Assembly: GCA_020249865.1 (NCBI GenBank)
Contig: JADCEV010000118.1
Coordinates: 1-51,193, forward strand
Direction of reading: 5' to 3'
Source: Roseomonas sp.
GTDB lineage: Bacteria; Pseudomonadota; Alphaproteobacteria; Acetobacterales; Acetobacteraceae
Length of the DNA: 51,193 nucleotides
Part shown: positions 1-8,569 of the stretch, piece by piece
Layout: each line of letters opens with the position of its first letter
How positions within the stretch are numbered: position 1 is the first letter of the stretch
Notes under the pieces: model-generated
Seen by the model: only the letters and a program-made list of their open reading frames with translations
The model's database searches: none
What the model was told of the DNA's origin: nothing
Made by a program: the position numbers and the translations under genes

Positions 1-681
1 CCGCTTTGCGCCATTGTGCGCGCCGATGGCCCCATTCGCACGCCCAAGGACCTGGAAGGCAAGCGCCTGGCCGCGCCGGATTTCGATGCGGGCCGCCAGC
101 TTTTCCCTGCCTTCGCCAAATCCGCCGGCATTGACGCAAGCAAGGTCACCTTCCTGTCAGTGTCTCCCGCCCTGCGTGAACCCATGCTGGTCCGCCGCGA
201 AGCCGATGGCGTGACGGGCTTTGTCACCACCTCGGCGCTTGCCTTGAAGGGCATCGGGCTCGATCATCCGGCGCAGCGCGTGATGATGTATTACGATCAC
301 GGGCTGAACCTCTATGGCGGCGCCATCCTGACCACGCGCGCCTTTATTGAACGCAACCCCGCCGTAGTGCGTGGCGCGGTGGCGGCGCTGATGCGTGGCT
401 TCCGCGATACGCTGCGCAATGGTCAGGAAATGCTCGACAACCTCCGCCGTGTGGAACCACTGACGGATGTGGCGCTGGAACGCGAACGTCATGAAATGAA
501 TGTCGCGCGCGTCATCATGTCAGACAATGTGCGCGCCAATGGGCTTTCATCCGTGGATATGGGCCGGCTGCAAACCGGCATTCGCGCGGTGGAAGAAGCC
601 TATAATTTGCAGCCCCGCGTGCAGGCGGCACAAATCTACACGGCCGATTTCCTGCCCCCCGCTGCCGATCGCGCGGTCTGA
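1..681 (+). CDS. ABC transporter substrate-binding protein, SsuA/TauA/NMT1 type (5' partial)
   Basis: The frame is open from the first base, so the N-terminus and signal peptide lie outside the window; about 226 C-terminal residues are present. The product is the likely periplasmic receptor of an importer. The segment with PKDLEGKRLAAP, then a receptor lobe ending in YTADFLPP, is typical of the NMT1/THI5-like fold, which binds small organic solutes such as sulfonates, taurine, pyrimidine precursors or aromatic acids. It is followed after 9 bases by the ATPase and then the permease, so the three form one importer operon. The substrate cannot be read from sequence. The downstream racemase-fold enzyme hints at a carboxylic acid, but that is inference. 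Confidence 0.85.
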   Translation, partial: PLCAIVRADGPIRTPKDLEGKRLAAPDFDAGRQLFPAFAKSAGIDASKVTFLSVSPALREPMLVRREADGVTGFVTTSALALKGIGLDHPAQRVMMYYDHGLNLYGGAILTTRAFIERNPAVVRGAVAALMRGFRDTLRNGQEMLDNLRRVEPLTDVALERERHEMNVARVIMSDNVRANGLSSVDMGRLQTGIRAVEEAYNLQPRVQAAQIYTADFLPPAADRAV

Positions 682-690
682 TCGCGCATT

Positions 691-1500
691 ATGGCGCAGG
701 CTTTCGTGGATATCTCCAATGTCGCCATGCGCTATGGCGGCATTGAGGGAACCCTCGCGCTCAAGGGCACCAGCCTTGCGGTGGCAGAGGGTGAATTCGT
801 CGCCGTGGTTGGGCCATCTGGCTGCGGCAAATCCACGCTGATGCGCCTGGTAACCGGGCTTTGGCCGCCAACGGAAGGCCAGGTTTTCGTGGATGGGCGC
901 GAAGTGGAAGGCCCGCTTTCCATTGCCGGCATGGCCTTCCAGAATCCCACCCTGCTGCCATGGCGGAATATTCTGGACAATGTGATGCTGCCCTTGGAAG
1001 TGGTGCAGCCGCATCGTCGGCAATTGCGCGCCAAGCGGGCCGAATATGAACAGCAGGCGCGGGAATTGCTCTCCCTTGTTGGGCTTGATGGGTTTGAAGC
1101 CAAGTTTCCCTGGCAGCTTTCGGGGGGCATGCAGCAACGAGCCTCGCTCTGCCGTGCCCTGATCCATCAGCCGCGCCTATTGATGTTGGATGAACCCTTC
1201 GGCGCGCTTGATGTCTTCACGCGTGAAGACCTTTGGGCCGTACTGCAAAAGCTTTGGTTGGCACGCCGCCCCACGGTCATTCTGGTGACGCATGATTTGC
1301 GCGAAGCCGCCTATCTTTCCGATCGCGTACTGGTCATGTCCGCCCGCCCGGGGCGCATCATCGCGGAACGGCGCGTGGACTTCGCGAGAGAGCGGAGCAT
1401 GGAAACCACCTACACCAAGGAATTCCAGGACCTGGTGCATGAGCTGCGTGATCGCATCAGCGATGCCCGCGATGCCGAGGAGCTTTCGAATGCCCCGTAA
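691..1500 (+). CDS. ABC transporter ATP-binding protein, SsuB/TauB type
   Basis: This is the cytoplasmic ATPase of the importer, 269 residues, the normal length for the nitrate/sulfonate/taurine class. Visible motifs are Walker A GPSGCGKST at residues 41-49, the ABC signature LSGGMQQR at 143-150, Walker B LLMLDEP at 163-169 with the D-loop GALD just after, and the switch histidine in VTHD. It starts 9 bases after the receptor gene, and its last 11 bases overlap the start of the permease gene, so translation of the two is probably coupled. All catalytic elements are intact. Confidence 0.95.
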   Translation: MAQAFVDISNVAMRYGGIEGTLALKGTSLAVAEGEFVAVVGPSGCGKSTLMRLVTGLWPPTEGQVFVDGREVEGPLSIAGMAFQNPTLLPWRNILDNVMLPLEVVQPHRRQLRAKRAEYEQQARELLSLVGLDGFEAKFPWQLSGGMQQRASLCRALIHQPRLLMLDEPFGALDVFTREDLWAVLQKLWLARRPTVILVTHDLREAAYLSDRVLVMSARPGRIIAERRVDFARERSMETTYTKEFQDLVHELRDRISDARDAEELSNAP

Positions 1501-2323
1501 AGCCTTGCGCAGCCCGGAAGCCTTGGCGGCCGCCGCGCGCCGGCGCCGCCGGTTGGAAAATGCCCTGCCCTGGCTGGTGATTGGCGGCATGTTCCTGATC
1601 TGGGAAGCCGCCGTCTGGGCCTTCAAGATTCAGCCCTTCATCCTGCCCGCGCCTTCGGCCATTGCGGCCAGCATGATGAAATGGTGGCAGCCCTTATTGG
1701 CGAATTCCTGGGCCACCTTGCTCACCACCGTGATCGGCTTTGCCATGGCGGTGTTGTTCGGGCTTTTGCTTGGCATTGTGATTGGGTCTTCGGTGCTGGT
1801 CTATCGCGGGCTTTATCCGCTGCTGATCGCCTTCAATTCCGTGCCCAAGGTCGCCGTGGTGCCGGTTTTGGTGATCTGGTTCGGTGCCGGCTTCTGGCCG
1901 GCGGTGCTGACCGCCTTTCTGATTTCCTTCTTCCCGATTGTGGTGAATGTCGCGACCGGTATCGCGACGGTAGAACCCGAATTGCGCGATGTGTTGCGCG
2001 CGCTTGGCGCGAAGCCGGTGGATATCATTCGCAAGGTCGGGCTGCCGCGCGCCATGCCTTATTTCTTCGCCTCACTTAAGGTCGCGATCACCGTCGCGTT
2101 CGTAGGCTCCATCATCAGTGAAACCGTCGCCGCCAATGAAGGCATTGGGCATTTGATGCTGGTCGCATCCTCCCGCTTTGATGTGCCTTTGGTCTTTGCG
2201 GGGCTGATCATCACGGGCGTCATGGGGGTTGCGATGTATTGGGTGGCGGTAACCATCGAAGAACGCACCACCGGCTGGGCCACGCGCGGCCAGCAGGATC
2301 CGCGCCTCGCGGCAGGCGGCTGA
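1490..2323 (+). CDS. ABC transporter permease, SsuC/TauC type
   Basis: This is the inner-membrane channel subunit of the importer, 277 residues, with about six hydrophobic segments (first near residues 25-43). The cytoplasmic loop ELRDVLRALGAKPVDIIRKV followed by LPRAMP is the EAA motif that docks onto the ATPase. I place the start at the ATG at 1490, which overlaps the ATPase stop. The same frame stays open upstream to 1292, but that stretch lies inside the ATPase gene and adds nothing typical of the family. Together with the two preceding genes it completes a three-part importer. Confidence 0.92.
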   Translation: MPRKALRSPEALAAAARRRRRLENALPWLVIGGMFLIWEAAVWAFKIQPFILPAPSAIAASMMKWWQPLLANSWATLLTTVIGFAMAVLFGLLLGIVIGSSVLVYRGLYPLLIAFNSVPKVAVVPVLVIWFGAGFWPAVLTAFLISFFPIVVNVATGIATVEPELRDVLRALGAKPVDIIRKVGLPRAMPYFFASLKVAITVAFVGSIISETVAANEGIGHLMLVASSRFDVPLVFAGLIITGVMGVAMYWVAVTIEERTTGWATRGQQDPRLAAGG

Positions 2324-2327
2324 AAAC

Positions 2328-3053
2328 ATGACAGAGGCAGCGCTTCGGCTTGGCATGATGACGCCAAGCTCCAACACCGTGTTGGAACCCGTCACGGCGG
2401 CGCTACTCGCGCCGACCCCCTGGATCACGGCACATTTCCAACGCTTGCGCGTGCTGGCGATCAATCTCGGCGCGGATGCCACCAGCCAGTTTGACCCGCG
2501 CCCGATGGCGGATGCAGCCGGGTTGCTCGCGGATGCCAAGGTGCATGCGCTGTGCTGGAATGGCACCTCCGGCGCTTGGCTTGGCCTTGATAGTGATCGT
2601 GCGCTCTGCGCCACCATCACCAGGGAAACGGCCACGCCCTGCACCACCGCGACGCTCGCCTTGTTCGATGCTTTGGCGGCGCTTGGCGCCAAGCGCATTG
2701 GGCTGGTCACGCCCTATTTGAACACGGTGCAGACCGCCATTATTGAAAACTTCGCGGGTCTTGGCGTGGAAACCATTGTGGAACGCCATCTGGAAGACCC
2801 CGGCAATTACAGCTTTGCCGAACACAGCGCGGCCAAGGTGGATGCGCTGGTGCGCGAAGCCGCCGCCGCAAAACCCGATGCCATTGTGATCCATTGCACC
2901 AATTTCCGCGGCCTGCCCGGCGCGGTTGGGATCGAAGCTGAAACGGGCATCCCGATCCTTGATTCCATCGCGGTCGCACTTTGGGGCGCCATTCGCGCGG
3001 CCGGGCGCGATCCCGCCATGATCAAGGGCGCGGGGCGGCTTTTCAGCCTCTGA
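2328..3053 (+). CDS. Asp/Glu racemase superfamily enzyme, arylmalonate decarboxylase/maleate isomerase-like
   Basis: A 241-residue protein with the superfamily N-terminal signature PSSNT (residues 13-17). Members use two facing cysteines for racemisation or cis-trans isomerisation. Here the second is present, C190 in IHCTN, but the first site reads WNGTSG (77-82), with Gly79 where maleate isomerases have Cys. Bordetella arylmalonate decarboxylase has exactly this Gly/Cys pairing, so a decarboxylase or other single-Cys reaction is more likely than racemisation. It starts 4 bases after the permease stop, so it is probably co-transcribed with the importer and may act on the imported acid. It ends 13 bases from the convergent polysaccharide operon. 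Exact substrate unknown. Confidence 0.8.
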   Translation: MTEAALRLGMMTPSSNTVLEPVTAALLAPTPWITAHFQRLRVLAINLGADATSQFDPRPMADAAGLLADAKVHALCWNGTSGAWLGLDSDRALCATITRETATPCTTATLALFDALAALGAKRIGLVTPYLNTVQTAIIENFAGLGVETIVERHLEDPGNYSFAEHSAAKVDALVREAAAAKPDAIVIHCTNFRGLPGAVGIEAETGIPILDSIAVALWGAIRAAGRDPAMIKGAGRLFSL

Positions 3054-3066
3054 CCTTCAAAACGCC

Positions 3067-4995
3067 TTACCGAGGCCCCGCCGCCACAGTGCCTTCCGGC
3101 GCATGAGCGAATTCCGGCACCAGCCGCGCCAATTGCTGAAGCGCGAGCCGCGCATTCCCTGCCCGCCCCGCGGCCGCCATTTCATCAATCGCGCGCCCGA
3201 CCAGGGCGCTATCCGCGGTCCGAGGTGTCGCCACCAAAAGCCCGGGAAAGGCAGTCGGGCGCGGCGGTTCCTGGCCGTGGAACAATTCCTCATAAAGCCG
3301 CTCACCAGGGCGCAGCCCCGTGAAGCGGATTTCCACATCTTCATCCGGGCGCAGCCCCGCCAGCCGGATCATGCGCCGCGCCAAATCAACAATCTTCACC
3401 GGCTGACCCATATCCAGAACGAAGATACCACCTTCGGCCAATTCCGGCGGCTGATCGGCAGGGTCGGTCGTGCCAACCACACTCGCCTGCAACACAAGCC
3501 CAACCGCTTCACGCACTGTCATGAAATAGCGCCGCATATCGGGGTGCGTGACGGTCAGCGGCCCGCCACGTTCCAATTGCCGGCGAAATAGCGGCACCAC
3601 GCTGCCGGTCGAGCCCAGCACATTGCCAAAGCGCACCGTGATGCAGCGCATGCCCGCGCGCCCATGGCGCGCTTCGCGGTCCAAAGCCTGGCAATACATC
3701 TCGGCAAGGCGTTTCGATGCGCCCATCACCGATGTCGGGTTCACGGCCTTGTCGGTGGAAATGAACACCATCGCTGCGGTGCCGACACTGCGCGCCGCTT
3801 CCGCCACCACGCGCGTGCCAAAAGCATTGGTCAGCACACCTTCCAGCGGATCATTTTCGACCATCGGCACATGCTTCAGCGCCGCCGCATGGAACACCAA
3901 TTCGGGCTTGATATCCTCAAACAAGCGCCTGATGCGCGCCTCATCCCGCACATCGGCCAGCACGGCGCGGCGCGGCACATCCGGATGCTTTTCGCGCAAT
4001 TCCAGATCAATTTCGTAAAGCAGAAACTCGCCGTGATCGAGCAAGACCAGCATCGCCGGCCCCAGCGCAGCCACTTGCCGCGCCAATTCACCGCCAATCG
4101 TGCCACCGGCGCCCGTCACCAGCACGCGCCTGCCCTGCACCAGCCGCGCCATGCCTTCACGGTCCAGCGGCACTTGCGGACGATCGAGCAAATCCTCAAT
4201 CGAAACCGGGCGCAGTTCGACACGGCGCGTGGCGTCACTGCCCGCCGGATCAAGGCGCGTTGGCGCGGGCGCGCGACGCAGCGGCACGCCGTGCCGGTCC
4301 GCCGCATCCAACAACGCCTCCAAGGCAGGGCCTTCGATATCGGGGCCTGACAGCACAATCAGCCCCGGCAGCCGCCCTTCCGCACGCAGCCGATCCAAAA
4401 CGGCTTCCGCTTCCTCAACCGTGCCAAGAATCAGATGCCCCTGCATGCGCCGCCCGGCCTGACGCGCCCGCAGTGAGAGAATACCAATCACCCGATACGG
4501 CGCGCGCCGATCCCGTTCCAGGGCGCGAATGAAAAGATCGGTGCCCTCTGCCGCGCCCACCAGCAGCACGGCTTGGGCATCGGCCGCTGCCTCACCGGCA
4601 TGGCGCGTGGCCTGCACCAGGGCCAAAACCCGCGCGCCAATCAGCAGCGCGCCCAGCAGCAGCGCATGGATCAGCGGAAAGGCCGGGTTGGCCGGCTGCC
4701 AACCGCCGAGCATTTGCCCGCCCAACCAAAACAGCAGCGCCCCACCCAAAGCAGCACCTGCCACCGCAAGCAAATCGCGCAAACCGACAAAGCGCCAATA
4801 TTGCTGCGGCAGGCGCAAAACCGCGCCAGCCGCCAGCAGGGCGAGTACCGCGCCCGGCGCCGCCACCGCCCACCAGGCGCCTGATGGCCAGTTGCGCGGC
4901 GCAATGGCCCAAACCGCCAGCATCAGCGCCAGCAGCGCAATCAGGCCATCAAGGGCCAGATTCAGCAGAATCCGATGGGAAGGGCCGCGCGTCAC
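3067..4995 (-). CDS. CapD/FlaA1/PglF-type nucleotide-sugar 4,6-dehydratase, membrane-anchored
   Basis: Last gene of the polysaccharide operon, 642 residues, the usual length of the long WbpM/CapD/PglF branch. Four hydrophobic N-terminal segments (about residues 9-125) precede a first nucleotide-binding-like domain and a C-terminal SDR domain with the NAD motif VTGAGGTIG at 293-301. The family typically converts UDP-GlcNAc to the 4-keto-6-deoxy sugar. The sequence STDKAVNPTSVMGASKR shows Met in place of the usual SDR Tyr in YxxxK, a substitution known from this branch. The start is a GTG. With the DegT aminotransferase upstream it suggests synthesis of a 4-amino-4,6-dideoxy sugar. Confidence 0.92.
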   Translation of the reverse strand: MTRGPSHRILLNLALDGLIALLALMLAVWAIAPRNWPSGAWWAVAAPGAVLALLAAGAVLRLPQQYWRFVGLRDLLAVAGAALGGALLFWLGGQMLGGWQPANPAFPLIHALLLGALLIGARVLALVQATRHAGEAAADAQAVLLVGAAEGTDLFIRALERDRRAPYRVIGILSLRARQAGRRMQGHLILGTVEEAEAVLDRLRAEGRLPGLIVLSGPDIEGPALEALLDAADRHGVPLRRAPAPTRLDPAGSDATRRVELRPVSIEDLLDRPQVPLDREGMARLVQGRRVLVTGAGGTIGGELARQVAALGPAMLVLLDHGEFLLYEIDLELREKHPDVPRRAVLADVRDEARIRRLFEDIKPELVFHAAALKHVPMVENDPLEGVLTNAFGTRVVAEAARSVGTAAMVFISTDKAVNPTSVMGASKRLAEMYCQALDREARHGRAGMRCITVRFGNVLGSTGSVVPLFRRQLERGGPLTVTHPDMRRYFMTVREAVGLVLQASVVGTTDPADQPPELAEGGIFVLDMGQPVKIVDLARRMIRLAGLRPDEDVEIRFTGLRPGERLYEELFHGQEPPRPTAFPGLLVATPRTADSALVGRAIDEMAAAGRAGNARLALQQLARLVPEFAHAPEGTVAAGPR

Positions 4996-5035
4996 AAGCC
5001 CTTCCTAGCCCAGAACCGTCCCCGTTGGAATCGCT

Positions 5036-6217
5036 TCACTTCACCCCGGCCATGGGACGCATCATGAAGCCCGTCAGCCGACCGTAAAGCGCCACCAGCC
5101 GCGCGGCCTCACCTTCCCAAGCGAAACGCGCGAGTGCGGCCCGGCGCCCCGCCTGCCCCAAGGCGCTCCGCCGCATCGGGTCTGCCAGGCGTGCGACCTC
5201 GGCCGCAATGGCCGCTGGATCGGCGGCATCCACCAAGGCGCCGCAGGCAGCGTCTTCGATCACGGCGGCAACCTCCACCCCCTCAGCCGAGGCAAGCACC
5301 GGCAGACCCGCCAGCATGGCGTCAAACAGCTTATGCGGCAGGGCAAGGCGATGATTTTCCGCCCCGGGCTGAAACAGGATCAGCGCAATGTCGCAGCGCG
5401 CTGCTGCTTCCAGCGCCGCCTCATGCGGCAGCCAGCCTAAACTTGCTATCCGTGCCCTCAGGCCAAGCGCCCCAGCCCGCGCCCAAAATTCCTGCTCACT
5501 GTCATCGGTAAAGCGGCCAATCAGGCAAAGCCTGGTTTCGGGCGGGCAAAGAGCCAGCGCTTCCAGCATCTGCATCGCCCCACGCGCGCGGCTGAGTGCG
5601 CCCAGATGCAGCAGCATCACGGGACCAGGCACATGGGTGCGCGGCAATACGGCGCCCAGCGCGTAATTGCGCACCTTCACCACGCGGGCCTCTCCGCCAA
5701 AGGGCGCGCCGAGGCCATCCTTCGCCACCACCACCGCATCGGCGGCGCGCCCCATCGCCCAGCAGGCGCCATGCAGCAGGCGGCGCAGAACCGGCCGAAG
5801 GAAGGCCGGCACCTTCGCATCCAAGCGCGAAGGGTAATGTTCATGCACGTCCAGAATAACACGCGCTCCAGACCACCAGCCCGCCAGCAGCGCCGCCGCC
5901 CAGGCATCGGGTTCCGAGGCATGGATCACCTCCGCCCGCTGCCGCGCCGCAAGCACCGCAAGGCGCGGAATGCCAAATACCCGTCGCCAGCCGCCACGCC
6001 GCGCCGGAAAAGTGCTGATCGCGACGCCGGCCACCAGCGCGGGTGCCACACCCGAAGCAGGGGCAGGGCATAGATACGAGACCGCATAGCCGGCCTCAGC
6101 CAGGCAGGCACCTTCCTTCAAAACCACACGGATATCGGCAGGCGGATGGGCGGCGGAAAGCAACAAAACTTTCGGCGGCGCCAGCCAAACGGGCGTTAAG
6201 CCACCATCGCGCGGCAT
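5036..6217 (-). CDS. Glycosyltransferase, GT4-like (GT-B fold)
   Basis: A 393-residue cytoplasmic or membrane-associated transferase predicted to add a sugar to the growing lipid-linked repeat unit. The N-terminus KVLLLSAAHPPADIRV and the C-terminal block LPHKLFDAMLAGLPVLAS are typical of GT-B glycosyltransferases, the latter being the nucleotide-sugar site; the glutamate of the classical EX7E motif is not obvious. The ATG at 6217 overlaps the end of the 2-epimerase gene by 22 bases. Donor and acceptor sugars cannot be read from sequence, but the adjoining epimerase makes UDP-ManNAc or a derivative a possible donor. Confidence 0.85.
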   Translation of the reverse strand: MPRDGGLTPVWLAPPKVLLLSAAHPPADIRVVLKEGACLAEAGYAVSYLCPAPASGVAPALVAGVAISTFPARRGGWRRVFGIPRLAVLAARQRAEVIHASEPDAWAAALLAGWWSGARVILDVHEHYPSRLDAKVPAFLRPVLRRLLHGACWAMGRAADAVVVAKDGLGAPFGGEARVVKVRNYALGAVLPRTHVPGPVMLLHLGALSRARGAMQMLEALALCPPETRLCLIGRFTDDSEQEFWARAGALGLRARIASLGWLPHEAALEAAARCDIALILFQPGAENHRLALPHKLFDAMLAGLPVLASAEGVEVAAVIEDAACGALVDAADPAAIAAEVARLADPMRRSALGQAGRRAALARFAWEGEAARLVALYGRLTGFMMRPMAGVK

Positions 6218-7302
6218 TCCTCGCCTTCCAGCAAAGTCTGCAAATGCTCACGCATGCGCAGCCCCGCACGCCCATCCCAAAGCGGAATCGGCCGCACTGG
6301 CAGCGAAGGGGCCTTCAGGATTTCCGCGACACGCAGGGCCAATTCCTCAGGCGTCGCCAGCCTGTTCATGCCGGCGGCAATGGTAATGGGCCGCTCAGTG
6401 GCGCTGCGCAGCGTCAGGCAAGGCAGGCCAAGCGCGGTCGCTTCTTCCTGCACGCCGCCGCTATCGGTCGCGACCAGCCGCGCGCGGCAGAGCAATGACA
6501 GAAACTCCAGATACCCAAGCGGCGGCGTGATGCGCACACCGATGGGCGGCACAAAGCCAAAGGATTTCATCTGCGCCGCGGCGCGCGGATGAATGGGCCA
6601 CACCAGCGGCAGGTGCCGCGCTGCGGCGGAAACCGCATCCAGCAACGCAATCAACCGCTCCGGCTTGTCCACATTGCCGGCTCGATGCAGCGTCACCACG
6701 CCATACCCCCCACGCGTAAGCCCGCGCGGCAGGCGTTTCGCGCGCGCCGCCGCCAAATGGCGCAGCTGCGTATCCACCATGGCATTGCCCACCGCGCGCA
6801 CCGCCGCCGCAGCATGGCCTTCCTGGCGGAGACGCGCCGCCGTCGCCTCATCCGGGGCCCACAGAACATCGGAGATTGCATCAATGGCGCGGCGATTGAT
6901 TTCCTCCGGCAAATTACGCTCCCCCGAACGCAGCCCGGCTTCCAGATGGATCACCATGATGCCGAGCTTGCGTGCCGCAAGCGCAGCCGCCAGCGCTCCA
7001 TCCACATCGCCCGCCACCACCACGGCGGCGGGGCGGCGCGATTTCCAGACGGTTTCACAAGCGATCATGGAACGACCCGTCAGCACCGCATGGCTACCGC
7101 CCGAAATCCCAAGCGCGATATCGGGCGCTGGCAGACCCAGATCGGCGAAATGCACGCCGAACATGGCCGGATCCTCATGCTGGCCGGTATGCAGCAAAAC
7201 GGGTTTGCAGAATTCCGGCCCCTCGGCCAGCGCATGCCAAAGCGCGGCGAGTTTGGGCAAATTGGGCCGGGCTGCGGCAACCAAATGGAGTTCGGGCAGC
7301 AT
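6196..7302 (-). CDS. wecB: UDP-N-acetylglucosamine 2-epimerase (non-hydrolysing)
   Basis: A 368-residue GT-B-fold enzyme that interconverts UDP-GlcNAc and UDP-ManNAc in the cytoplasm. Family blocks are in order: GDVDGALAAA, HLEAGLRSG, LPEEINRR, VTLHR and DSGGVQEEA, which contain the aspartate, two glutamates and histidine considered catalytic in the E. coli enzyme. The N-terminal GTRPE motif is degenerate (AARPNLPKLA), so this is a divergent member. It starts 2 bases after the stop of the upstream glycosyltransferase. It would supply a ManNAc-type building block for the polysaccharide made by this operon. Confidence 0.88.
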   Translation of the reverse strand: MLPELHLVAAARPNLPKLAALWHALAEGPEFCKPVLLHTGQHEDPAMFGVHFADLGLPAPDIALGISGGSHAVLTGRSMIACETVWKSRRPAAVVVAGDVDGALAAALAARKLGIMVIHLEAGLRSGERNLPEEINRRAIDAISDVLWAPDEATAARLRQEGHAAAAVRAVGNAMVDTQLRHLAAARAKRLPRGLTRGGYGVVTLHRAGNVDKPERLIALLDAVSAAARHLPLVWPIHPRAAAQMKSFGFVPPIGVRITPPLGYLEFLSLLCRARLVATDSGGVQEEATALGLPCLTLRSATERPITIAAGMNRLATPEELALRVAEILKAPSLPVRPIPLWDGRAGLRMREHLQTLLEGEECRAMVA

Positions 7303-7304
7303 GA

Positions 7305-8564
7305 TCAGCCCCTTCCTGAGATGGCGAAATGCGCTGGCTTGGTGAGCGCGGGCTGAACGCTTGGAATGGCTTCCGCCAGCGCGACAAACCGCGCGGCGAG
7401 CAGGCGGCGGTCATGCTGGCGTACCGCAAGACTGCGCGCCGCCGCGCCCATTGCGGCGCGGCGCGCGGGGTCTTCCACCAAGCTGACCATTACCGCCGCG
7501 AGGCCCGCCGCATCGCCGGGTGCAACAGGAATGCCCGCAGCACCCTCGGTCAAAAGCCTGGCGGCATCGCCTGGGACATTACTGATCACGGGCCGGCCGG
7601 CGGCGAGACCATCCATCAGCTTATTGGGTGCGGTCCAGGCGGCGAAGGCCGGGCAATCGGCCAGGATATGCAGCGCAATTTGGCTGCCGGCGAAAAGCCC
7701 CGCCACCTCGCGCTTCGGCATGGGCGGCAGGAAGGTGATGTTGGGCAGTCCGTCAGCGGCGCGCATCAAGGCGGCTTTCTCCGCCCCCTCACCCACCAGC
7801 AGGATACGCAGCCGGGTTTCGCCCCGGGCCGCCAAAAGCCGTGCCGCTTCCACCACAACACCAAGCCCATTCGCGCGCCCATGCGCGCCGGCATAAAGCG
7901 CCAAAACCTCCCAAGGCGCCGCTTCAGGCGGACGCCAGGGGGCGATATGGGGGCCGAAAAGATTAAGGTCACAGCCATTGCCGATCACCTGCACCCGCGC
8001 CGGATCGGCACCGCGCGCGCGGGCGGTCTCGGCCATGCCTTCCGAAAGCGCCACCACCGCAGCCGCGTGGCGACAGGCGAGATTGGCGAGCCCCTCCATC
8101 AAGGGCGCAATCGGCGCCGGCAGCACGCCCATAGCGCGCGGTAATTCCGGCCAGGGGTCGCGGATTTCAAAAATGAAGGGAATGCCGCGTAGCGCCTTGG
8201 CGCATAATGCCGGCAAGGCAACGGTGAGCGGCGTTGAGGACGCAATGATCAGATCAGGCCTTTCCCGGAGCGCAAGCCGGGCCGCTGCCGCCGCATAGCG
8301 CAAAAACGCCGCACTACGGGCCGCGATGCCCATGGGATTGGCGTAAGCGATGTCCCATTCCACCACCTGGAACCCTGCAACGCGCCCTTCCCGCCTTCCC
8401 TTGCGGAAGGGGCCGGCAAGCCCGCTCTCCGCCCCCTGGTAGCGCCCGGTCGCCAGCGTCACGCGATGGCCACGCGCCACCAGCGCGCGGGCAAAGGCGA
8501 AGCTTCGTGTGGCCGTGCTTCCAGCCGGCGTGCTGAAATGCTGATGCAGATACAGGATATGCAT
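7305..8564 (-). CDS. Glycosyltransferase, WbuB-like GT4
   Basis: A 419-residue GT-B glycosyltransferase. The N-terminus MHILYLHQHFSTPAGSTATR is the hallmark of WbuB-type GT4 proteins, which add an amino sugar during O-antigen or capsule repeat synthesis. The C-terminal nucleotide-binding half includes LYAGAHGRANGL and PNKLMDGLAAGRPVI. I chose the ATG at 8564 because the frame continues upstream into the aminotransferase gene without family-like sequence; from 8564 only 5 bases separate it from the aminotransferase stop. It lies between the aminotransferase and the 2-epimerase in the operon. Confidence 0.88.
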   Translation of the reverse strand: MHILYLHQHFSTPAGSTATRSFAFARALVARGHRVTLATGRYQGAESGLAGPFRKGRREGRVAGFQVVEWDIAYANPMGIAARSAAFLRYAAAAARLALRERPDLIIASSTPLTVALPALCAKALRGIPFIFEIRDPWPELPRAMGVLPAPIAPLMEGLANLACRHAAAVVALSEGMAETARARGADPARVQVIGNGCDLNLFGPHIAPWRPPEAAPWEVLALYAGAHGRANGLGVVVEAARLLAARGETRLRILLVGEGAEKAALMRAADGLPNITFLPPMPKREVAGLFAGSQIALHILADCPAFAAWTAPNKLMDGLAAGRPVISNVPGDAARLLTEGAAGIPVAPGDAAGLAAVMVSLVEDPARRAAMGAAARSLAVRQHDRRLLAARFVALAEAIPSVQPALTKPAHFAISGRG

Positions 8565-8569
8565 CGGCG

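Noticed and set aside
2072-2710. Long open frame on the minus strand overlapping the permease and racemase-fold genes
   Set aside because: It lies antisense to two well-supported genes, has no recognisable motif and is expected in GC-rich DNA. The same applies to frames at 26006-27109, 32107-33333 and 48211-49479 on the minus strand.
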